DNA from: Primula veris
Taxonomy: Eukaryota > Streptophyta > Magnoliopsida > Ericales > Primulaceae
DNA length: 64,000 nt
Assembly (NCBI GenBank): GCA_963682055.1
Contig: OY821749.1
Coordinates: forward strand, 29,767,631 to 29,831,630
Direction: 5' to 3'
The position numbers were made by a program, and so were the translations under genes. This document shows, one piece after another, positions 56,215-64,000 of the stretch (position 1 is its first letter; each line of letters opens with the position of its first letter). Under the pieces are notes generated by a model. That model had not been told where the DNA came from. It was given only the letters and a program-made list of their open reading frames with translations, and made no database searches.

Positions 56215-56365
56215 TTTTGTCGTTTTCTTTGTAGCTTGTATAAAAAATTCTCTCTTTTTTTTTTTTTTTTTTTTGTAGCTTCTTTTTTTTTCTTTTTTCC
56301 CTCTTTTTTTTTTTTATATTCATCTCTTCTCGTTCTTCTCCCCCCCCCTCTTTTTTTTATAGGCA
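56215..56365. repeat. Polypyrimidine tract ending in a splice-acceptor-like site
   Basis: T- and C-rich sequence ending CTTTTTTTTATAG/GCAC (about 56350-56363), 11 bases before the ATG of unit 8. It has the form of a 3' splice site, so unit 8 may have a spliced leader. Confidence 0.5.
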
Positions 56366-56374
56366 CATGCTACT

Positions 56375-57013
56375 ATGTCGTACCAGGCTGGTTCTCCATG
56401 CCTAGTTAACCCGGGGTTAGGACCTACTGGTGCTGCCCGGGACGAGGTCTCATCTGGTGCGGCTAGTGAGGTGCCTGACAGGTGGCCCTACATTGTTTTG
56501 ATGAGCAAAAATGTCAAATTGACCGACCAATGTGCTCGACTGCGGACCAAGCTGAAAACCCAGGCGGCCTCTTTTCGAGAATACGTTCGCCGTGCCGAGC
56601 ATGCTGTTGAGGTTCAGGAGCGTCGTTTGGATCGATATTGGCGTACAAAGGATGAGTACTTCGGCAAATTAAAGTTGCTTGTGATCAAGGCCAACGTGTT
56701 GGTGAAGTATTTCCGTTTGTCCCGTGCCAGATACGATGCTTCCGCAGCTATGATCGAAGCTCGCCGTAACCTCTCCTTTGACGATGATCGCCGTAAAGCG
56801 GCCTCGGATGCTCACGAGTTCGCGAAAGAAGCCGAGTTCAACGCGCGGCTTCAGACGCTGACTTGTGTTGGGGCTCATACGACCAATTTTGATGCCCTCA
56901 TTTCTGAGGAGCGTTTTGATGGTGATGAGTCTGATGGGTACACAACGACGGATGACGAAGAGATTGAGCTCGGTCAATTACCGTCGTGCTCCTCCTGCAG
57001 TAGCTCTTCTTAA
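56375..57013 (+). CDS. Antisense unit 8, coiled-coil protein with acidic tail
   Basis: 212 residues starting MSYQAGSPCLVNPGLGPTGA. After a glycine/alanine-rich lead comes a basic helical region (QCARLRTKLKTQAASFREYV, HAVEVQERRLDRYWRTKDEY, SRARYDASAAMIEARRNLSF). The tail is acidic (DGDESDGYTTTDDEEIELG) and ends in cysteine and serine. It is the last antisense unit before the tandem repeat. No family recognised. Confidence 0.6.
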   Translation: MSYQAGSPCLVNPGLGPTGAARDEVSSGAASEVPDRWPYIVLMSKNVKLTDQCARLRTKLKTQAASFREYVRRAEHAVEVQERRLDRYWRTKDEYFGKLKLLVIKANVLVKYFRLSRARYDASAAMIEARRNLSFDDDRRKAASDAHEFAKEAEFNARLQTLTCVGAHTTNFDALISEERFDGDESDGYTTTDDEEIELGQLPSCSSCSSSS

Positions 57014-57306
57014 ATGAATCTCTTTAGTGTCGATGATCTTCTTGTTGCTTCCGTAATGCGGGCGAGGACTATTTATGTTATTTCTTTATTCCTGTTTTGT
57101 ACCTTTCCATTTCCGTATTGCTATTTAATTGATTGGATCGATTTTTCCTTGCTAAATCATTTGTTATTTCGTTATTCCTGTTTTGGAGATGCTTCTTGTT
57201 GATATTTTGTTGTTTAGATTGATTCTCCTTCATTGTTTTAGCCAATTTATATTGCATCGCCGCCGTAATGTGGACCTGAATAATTCCTTGCATTGTACCT
57301 GCATAT

Positions 57307-58057
57307 AAATTTCATAGTATTCCTAGGCGTTCCTTCGGTAACACGCCATGTTGGGAATTTCATAGTATTCCTAGGCACTTCGGCCATGTTGGGAATTTCA
57401 TAATATTCCTAGGCGTTCCTTCGGTAACACGCCATGTTGGGAATTTCATAGTATTCCTAGACGTTCCTTCGGTAACACGCCATTTACGGAATTTCATAGT
57501 CTTCCTAGGCACTTCGGCCATGTTGGGAATTTCATAGTATTCCTAGACGTTCCTTCGGTAACACGCCATTTACGGAATTTCATAGTATTTCTAGGCACTT
57601 CGGCCATGTTGAGAATTTCATAGTATTCCTAGACGTTCCTTCGGTAACACGCCATTTACGGAATTTCATAGTATTTCTAGGCACTTCGGCCATGTTGAGA
57701 ATTTCATAGTATTCCTAGACGTTCCTTCGGTAACACGCCATTTACGGAATTTCATAGTATTCCTAGGCACTTCGGCCATGTTGGGAATTTCATAGTATTC
57801 CTAGACGTTCCTTCGGTAACACGCCATTTACGGAATTTCATAGTATTTCTAGGCACTTCGGCCATGTTGAGAATTTCATAGTATTCCTAGACGTTCCTTC
57901 GGTAACACGCCATTTACGGAATTTCATAGTATTCCTAGGCACTTCGGCCATGTTGGGAATTTCATAGTATTCCTAGACGTTCCTTCGGTAACATGCCATT
58001 TACGGAATTTCATAGTATTCCTAGGCACTTCGGCCATGTTGGGAATTTCATAGTATT
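57307..58057. repeat. Composite 48+38-bp tandem repeat
   Basis: Two related units share AATTTCATAGTATTCCTAG. The 48-bp form continues with (G/A)CGTTCCTTCGGTAACACGCC and the 38-bp form with GCACTTCGGCCATGTTGGG. After one doubling of the long form at the start they alternate, so the higher-order period is 86 bp and about 17 half-units are present. On the plus strand each half-unit has a CTTCGG core inside a short inverted repeat. The array lies exactly where the antisense genes (ending 57013) and pol (ending 58161) converge. Confidence 0.93.
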
Positions 58058-58160
58058 AGTAGACAGCATAATAACATATTTTATTCATTCAAAAGAAGAA
58101 AGATAATGCCATTAAGCAAGAAGGGTAAGGTAGCACCTGTACTTGTATTCGGAGCATTGC

Positions 58161-61100
58161 CTATACGTAGTACTTCTTTAAGTTAGCCACATTCCAAGAA
58201 TTCTTTTCCCCTCGGCTGTTGGCGAACAGGACGCTTTTGATTTTGTAAGAGACTGGACTTGTTTGCTTGACGATTTCGTATGGGCCTTCCCAGGTAGGGC
58301 TTAGTTTGCCATGTATTTCGTTGCGGGTATAGACCGTCACTCGTCGCAGCACCAGTTCTCCTACCATGAATTTTTTAGACCCTTTTACTCTCTTGTCATA
58401 GGTTTGCTTCACGCTTTGTTGGTACTTAGCTAGGGTAAGGGCCGCTATCTCTTGTTTCTCGTCTATCATGTCGAGCTCTTCTCTCATTCTTTGTTCATTA
58501 TTTCCCTGCTCGACCAACGTCGTTCGGAGCGTGGGTAGCCCGATCTCTGTCGGTATGATGGCCTCAACACCGTATGCTAAGCTAAACGGGGTTTCCTTGG
58601 TGCCCGTCTTGGGTGTAGTTCGGCACGACCATAAAATGTTGAGTAGCCGCTCGGGCCACCTCCCCTTTGCCTGTTCAAGGGTGGTCTTGATGCCGTCTAA
58701 TATTGTTCGGTTTGACACTTCGGCTTGCCCGTTCCCTTGTGGGTATGTCGGCGTCGAATAGAATTTTCGGATACCGAGTTCCTCGTACCACAGCTGTAAA
58801 TTGGCATCTTTGAACTGGGTTCCGTTGTCGGCGACTATGGCGTACGGTATACCGAACCTAGTTATGATGTATTCCCAAATGAATTGTTTGACGTTGCTGG
58901 CTTTGATTTCTCGGAGGGGTTTAGCTTCGACCCATTTGGTGAAATAATCAGTCGTAACGATCAGATATTCCACATTCCCAGGTGCTCTTGGGAGTTTACC
59001 GACCAAATCAATTGCCCATTGAGCGAACGGCCATGGTGCTGATACCGGGGTCATCATAGATGAAGGGAGCCGTGGTATCTTGGCGAATCGTTAGCACTTG
59101 TCGCATCGTTGGACGTATGCATCGGCGTCTCGCTTGATATAGGGCCACCAATATCCTTGGGTCACTGCCTTGTTTGCAAGGGATCGCCCTTTGATGTGTG
59201 CTCCGCAAGATCCTTCGTGGATTTCCTCCAAGACCGGCAGTTGTAGCTCGGTCGGGACGCACAGTAGATGTGGTCCCCGGTAACTGGATTTGTATAGTTT
59301 ATCGTCCTCGGATAGCCAGAAGCGAGGAGCTTTTCTTGTAATTTTCAGCGCTTTTATCTTGTCGACCGGAAGCGTTCCACTTCGCAGATAATGGGTCATG
59401 TCCTCCATCCATCCTAGTTCGTACTGTATCGATGTCACCCGGTTTACCCTTTTTATTATGCTCGGGGTCGGCAGTAGTTCCACTGTGATCGACCGGGTGT
59501 CGGTCAATGTTAATGTCGAGGCTAGGGTGGCCAATGCATCGGCATGTGCATTCTCGGTGCGATTGATTCTTACTAACTCGCACTGTTCGAAGGTTGCCAT
59601 CAAGCTTTGGACTTTCTCTTGGTAGAGGATCATTCTATCATCTTTCGCTTGGTACTCGTCGATGGCTTGATTGACGATGAGCATGGAGTCTGAGCTTGCA
59701 ATTAAGTGGGAGCATCCGAGGGACCGGGCAATGAGCATGCCGTTTATCATGGCCTCGTATTCTGCCTCATTGTTGGTAGCTCGGAAGCCCAGTTTTATGC
59801 TTTTTTCGATGATCGCTCCCTCTCTAGACTTTAGGACGATCCCTGCTCCTGATCCGTCCTTGGTGGCTGATCCGTCGACATGTATCTGCCAGTGTGATTG
59901 TGGAGAGAGTGCCAAAGGCTCGTCATAGCCTTCGGTGAATTCTGCAACGAAATCGGCCAGGACTTGTCCCTTTATGGCATGACGGGGTGCGAACTCGATA
60001 TGAAATTGGGATAGCTCAACCCCCCAGGCGGCAACTCGGCCGCTGATGTCCGTCCGTCGAAGTGACTCTTTGATATGAAATTTTGTGTATACCCGGACCT
60101 GATGAGCTATGAAATAGTGTGGCAACTTTCTGGTTGCGACGACCAACGCCAGGCACAGCTTTTCCAAGGGTAGATAACGTGTTTCGGCTTCGACCAGAGT
60201 CTTGCTGACGAAGTAGATCGGAAATTGTTCGCGACCTTCTTCTTTTAGGATGACCGCACTCACAGCTGTAGCGGAAACTGCTAGGTAGCATGCCAGAATG
60301 TCTCCTCTGTTCGGCCTTACTAGCAGTGGCAATGTCCTCAAGTACTCTTTGAGATTGTTGAATGAAGCTTCACATTCCGGGTCCCAGACGAATTTTCTAT
60401 CCTTCTTGAGTGATTCGAAAAATGGCCGTCCCTTATCTGCGGATCGGCTAATGAACCTGCTCAGCGCGGCCATCATTTCCGTGAGCTCTTGTACCTGTTT
60501 CTTATTCTTGGGCGCTGCTAGGTTTCGTAGAGCCGTTATTTGATCGGGATTAGCCTCTATTCCTCGTCGGCTAACCATATGCCCCAAGAATTTCCCTTTG
60601 CTGATGCCAAATGCACACTTGCTCGCATTGAGTTTCAGTTTGTGCTCGCCCAGCGTTCGGAAAACATCCCTGATATCTTGAAGGTGGGATGTGGCTCTTT
60701 CGCTCTTGACGACCATGTCGTCTATGTATACCTCCATCGTCTTCCCTATATGATCTCGACATACTCTTGTTATCATCCTTTGGTATGTTGCTCCCGCATT
60801 GCGTAGGCCGAACGACATTACCGTATAGCAATAATTTCCCAAAGGTGATATAAACGAAGTCTTTTCTTGATCTTCGCGGGCGAGGGGAATTTGATGGTAT
60901 CCTGAATATGCGTCAAGGAAGGTCATCCGTTCTGCCCCCGCAGTTGCGTCCACCAGTTGATCAATCCTCGGAAGGGGAAAGTGGTCCCTCGGGCAGGCTT
61001 TGTTGAGGTTTGTGAAGTCTATACATACTCTCTCCTTTCCGTTCTTCTTAGGGACGACAACCGGGTTGGACAACCATTTTGGATAGTAAACCTCTCTTAT

Positions 61101-62636
61101 GGCTCCAGCCTCCAATAACTTTTGTACTTCAGCGATTATAGCTGCTCTGTGCTGTACAGACACTTTCCTGCTCCTCTGTGCTATCGGCTTGTACTCGGTG
61201 TTTACACTTAGGTGGTGGCATGCCGTATTGGGGTCTAGGCCCGGCATATCTTTAGGACTCCAGGCGAATTTATCAGTGTTGTTGAGAAGGAATGCTTTCA
61301 ACTCCTCGGATTCCTGTTTTGGAAGGTTGTCGCCGAGGAGGAAGTAATGCTCCTCGTCCATATCTGGTATATACACCCTCCTGAGTGTCTCTCCTACTTG
61401 TTCTTCGACAACCCTTTCGGCTTTGGATATTTGGTTGATCAGCTTCTTGGTGCTGGTGGGTTGTTCCACCATGCTTCGTTGTTTTTGGAGAGTCGCGGTG
61501 ATGTCCTCGCAGCGTCTTGAATCCTCTTGACACCCTCTGGCTGTCTCGATCTCTCCCCTGTCATTTGGGTATTTGACCTTTTGGTGATAGGTTGAGGGTA
61601 TGGCCTTCATGGCATGTAACCAAGGTCGGCCCAATATTGCATTGTGACCGGAGTGGTCATTAACCACTAAGAACTCTACGGGAACCGACACGGACCCGGT
61701 TGTGACACTGAGGACGATCTTTCCCAATGGTTTAGTCGTTTCGGAGATGAATCCGATCAGCGTGACGTCCGCAGGCTGTAGATCTTGCAGCTTGAGTTCC
61801 ATTTTGTCGAAGAGCTCCCTGTACATGATATCGCAAGAGCCTCCTTGGTCGACAAGTACCCTGCTGACCGTGTCTAGGCCAATTTGAACCCGGAGGTTAA
61901 TGACGTCTCCATGGGGGTAAATCACCCCTTCTTCGTCAAGATCTGAGAAAGAAATGGGAGGATGTCGTCGTTGTGTGCACTGTCGTTTAGAGGTCGACGC
62001 CTGTGATGCCTTGGCTACTTGGCCAAAGTGGGCCAGCTGCCGTTGTCGCGACCGTTCCCCACCGGGGCCCTCGGGTCGTGACATATGAACGACGTTGATC
62101 GTTTTACCTGGCCGGTTGTCGGATCCCTCGACGGCCAATTGTTTGCCTTTATTCCCAGCTCCTTTGATGAACTTGGCTAGGTATCCTGCATCGCCCCACT
62201 GGTTCATTCTCCATCGCAGGTTACGGCAATGCTCAGTGAGATGGCCGTGATCCTCGTGATATGCGCAGAAGAGCTTGGAATCTCTCTGATTGGGGGGAGA
62301 GATGATCGGTTGTGGTCGGGAATACCAACTTTCCCTGCATATATCCTTGAGGATATCTTCAGCAGATAGGTTGAAAGTGTATCGCAGCTCGATCGGTCCG
62401 AAAGTGTTTCGGTGTTCCCTCTCTTGGGGCCGAACTTGTTGAAATGGCTTGGGTGGCATCGGGTAGGTGAGCTGGAGCGGTTTATGTTCGTTAGTCGGTG
62501 TTGGGTATGCGATCTGGAGCGGTTTGGGCTCTAGTGCTCGTGGTTGCTCTACCCTGCTATGGACCTCGGGCTCTTTGCCCTTTCTGGTCGGTTGGAATGC
62601 TTCTTCCTGGTTATTCCTAACTCTTTTGCGACCCAC
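58161..62636 (-). pseudogene. Ty3/gypsy (Tat lineage) pol, one stop in integrase
   Basis: One minus-strand frame, broken only by a TAA at 59093-59091. In order from 62636: end of gag with a CAYHEDHGHLTEHC knuckle-like motif (near residue 125); aspartic protease with VDQGGSCD (near 263); reverse transcriptase with VYIDDMVV (near 637); an RNase H whose first aspartate is replaced (CYLAVSATAV); a second RNase H with VDGSATKDG, NNEAEYEA, SSDS and HADAL, keeping all four acidic positions (about 920-1032); and the integrase HHCC finger, where the stop falls straight after CDKC. The catalytic core (58161-59057) continues in the same frame with DLVG, ADNGTQF and GQAEVSN. Two RNase H domains define the Tat lineage. 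No intact integrase can be made without read-through. Confidence 0.95.
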
Positions 62637-64000
62637 TTGTGCCTCGCGGACCGACTCTCTTCTCGGTAGAGTTCGGTTGAGGAAACGCAGTTCGTCGTTT
62701 TTATCGGTGAGGTGGGTACAATAGGCTAGCAGGGAATCAGTGGTCGGGAAGTTTTTGCCTATGAACTTCCTTCTCGCCCAATAGCCATTAGGGATGGAAT
62801 TGATAAAGTTTTGGATGGCTATATTATTGGCATATCGTGGAATCTAGTTTGCTACGTCGATAAAACGTATGCAGTAATCGTTGAGCCTTTCATTTGGCAT
62901 CATCGTCATTTTAAGAAGGGTTTCGATACTAACCTTCTTTTTCCGATGAGCAGCGTATCGGATGGAGTATGCTCTTAGCAATTCTGCCTAGTTTCTAATG
63001 GAGCCCCGTGGTAAGTTATGATACCATGACGAAGCCTCTTGACCCAAGCTGTTTTTGAAAAATTTGCACATCAGTGCATGGTCATCACTCCACAGTTCCA
63101 TCTTCGTCTTGTAGTGCCTCAGATGGTCGATAGGGCAACTCTTCCCATCATAGAGCCTGAATTCGGGGATGACGAATCCCATAGGATTGCGGTACCGCGT
63201 GATCTGTTCAGCACACGGGGTTTCTTGGCATACGTTCCAAGCCTGTTGGAACACGTCATCCGTGACTTGGTAGGGGGAGGGTATCCTCCCTGATGTGGTG
63301 ATGGGCCATATCCTTCCCCGATCCTGTATTCGGGATATCTACCGTCCTTCGTGTTTGTGTGGACACGTTCCATATGAGTGTTCGGATGGACGATAGTTAT
63401 TGGGACATTGCCCCCTTGGTGGGGGACTCTTGTATCGGGTCGCCGACCCGCTGCCTCCAGGGCGGCCCTGTAGGCAGAATCTTCCACTTCATGGCGTGGG
63501 TCTTTGTCGGGTTGGATAACTGGCAATACGATGCCGGCCGCTGTCATGGCCGTCATGCATGCCGCCAGCTGAGCTTGTAGCTGGGCGTAGTTCCTTTCAT
63601 CAGCTAATGGAACAACATGTTGTACCTCCACCGTGGGTGGTGTAATCATCCTCGGAGAATTAGTCGGTAGTCGGGGCGACTGTCCGAGTACATGATCCTC
63701 GGGCATGCCAAACTGATGAGCTTCGTCCGTTTGTAAACGAGCACCGGAGTTGACCGAGGCTGTAGGCAAAGGGACTCTTGAGCTCGGCCCTGCTTGGGAC
63801 CCGGTTAAGCGTCTTCGTGCACGCCTTAATACGGGCACGTCTTGTTCGTCCTCCGAGGACGAAGGGTGTTCGTCGACAATCCCTTCGATGAAATGTCGGG
63901 GTGGTTCGACCGGTTGTTCTTGGTTGACGTAGGAGGTTGTTGGTTGGTTTCCGGATTGGATAGCTTCATATCTGTCGCGGATGGCGAGTAGATCGTCGAG
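62637..64000 (-). pseudogene. Gag region of the same element, broken, runs off the window
   Basis: The frame of pol continues upstream through typical plant gag sequence (YDGKSCPIDHLRHYKTKMEL, MCKFFKNSLGQEASSWYHNL) at 62988-63254, but with TAG stops at 62990-62988 and 62846-62844. A frameshift between 63119 and 63254 moves to another frame, which then stays open from 63119 to the window edge (MPVLRRARRRLTG, a proline-rich spacer, QLQAQLAACMTAM). Gag and pol were therefore one reading frame, as usual in this lineage. The start codon, primer site and 5' LTR lie right of the window. Confidence 0.85.

Noticed and set aside
1..64000. tRNA, rRNA, organelle-derived DNA and integrated plant virus sequences
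   Set aside because: No cloverleaf, ribosomal or organellar gene sequence was noticed. Reverse-transcriptase sequence here belongs to the Ty3/gypsy retrotransposon. I cannot exclude short tRNA-like stretches without a scan.

Overview
The window is nuclear DNA of a eudicot plant, probably an asterid. The evidence is AT-rich intergenic DNA, GT-AG introns, plant TATA and AATAAA signals, plant transposon families, and glycosyltransferases that resemble the UGT94/UGT91 (group A) sugar-on-sugar type. I cannot name the species.

From 1 to 47.4 kb the window is a broken-up tandem family of UDP-glycosyltransferases. Four copies look complete: UGT-1 (10564-12196, +), UGT-2 (24815-26738, +), UGT-3 (27457-29916, -) and UGT-4 (45354-47355, +). 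Each encodes 449-453 residues and has one phase-2 intron at the same place. A fifth copy (545-1598 and 4441-4600, -) is a pseudogene split by transposon-derived DNA, and a short 5' relic lies at 42340-42391. The spacers are nearly all mobile DNA: a Mutator-like foldback element with 9-bp target repeats, a LINE 3' end with 13-bp target repeats, a 534-bp hAT element with 8-bp target repeats, a 5.3-kb CACTA element with 3-bp target repeats, CACTA-type and Stowaway-type MITEs, Helitron-like ends, and decayed CACTA and Ptta/En-Spm transposase genes. No other pathway gene (cyclase, P450 or acyltransferase) is visible.

From about 47.5 kb to the right edge lies one very large Ty3/gypsy retrotransposon of the Tat (Retand-like) type, inserted just behind UGT-4. 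Its gag-pol runs leftward (minus strand) and the matching right LTR lies outside the window. Pol has protease, reverse transcriptase, a degenerate RNase H, a second intact-looking RNase H and integrase. Gag-pol is broken by three in-frame stops and at least one frameshift.

Between the left LTR and pol, on the opposite (plus) strand, are eight coding units (48.2-57.0 kb) for small, mostly coiled-coil proteins. Several have their own TATA box, related leader, short ORF and AATAAA. The sixth is a four-exon gene with a putative gypsy-type transposon domain and all introns in phase 0. This antisense array converges on pol across a composite 48+38-bp tandem repeat whose units carry CUUCGG hairpins. 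Retand elements are known to carry two antisense ORFs and a tandem repeat. An array of eight separately promoted antisense units goes well beyond that and is the most interesting system in the window.
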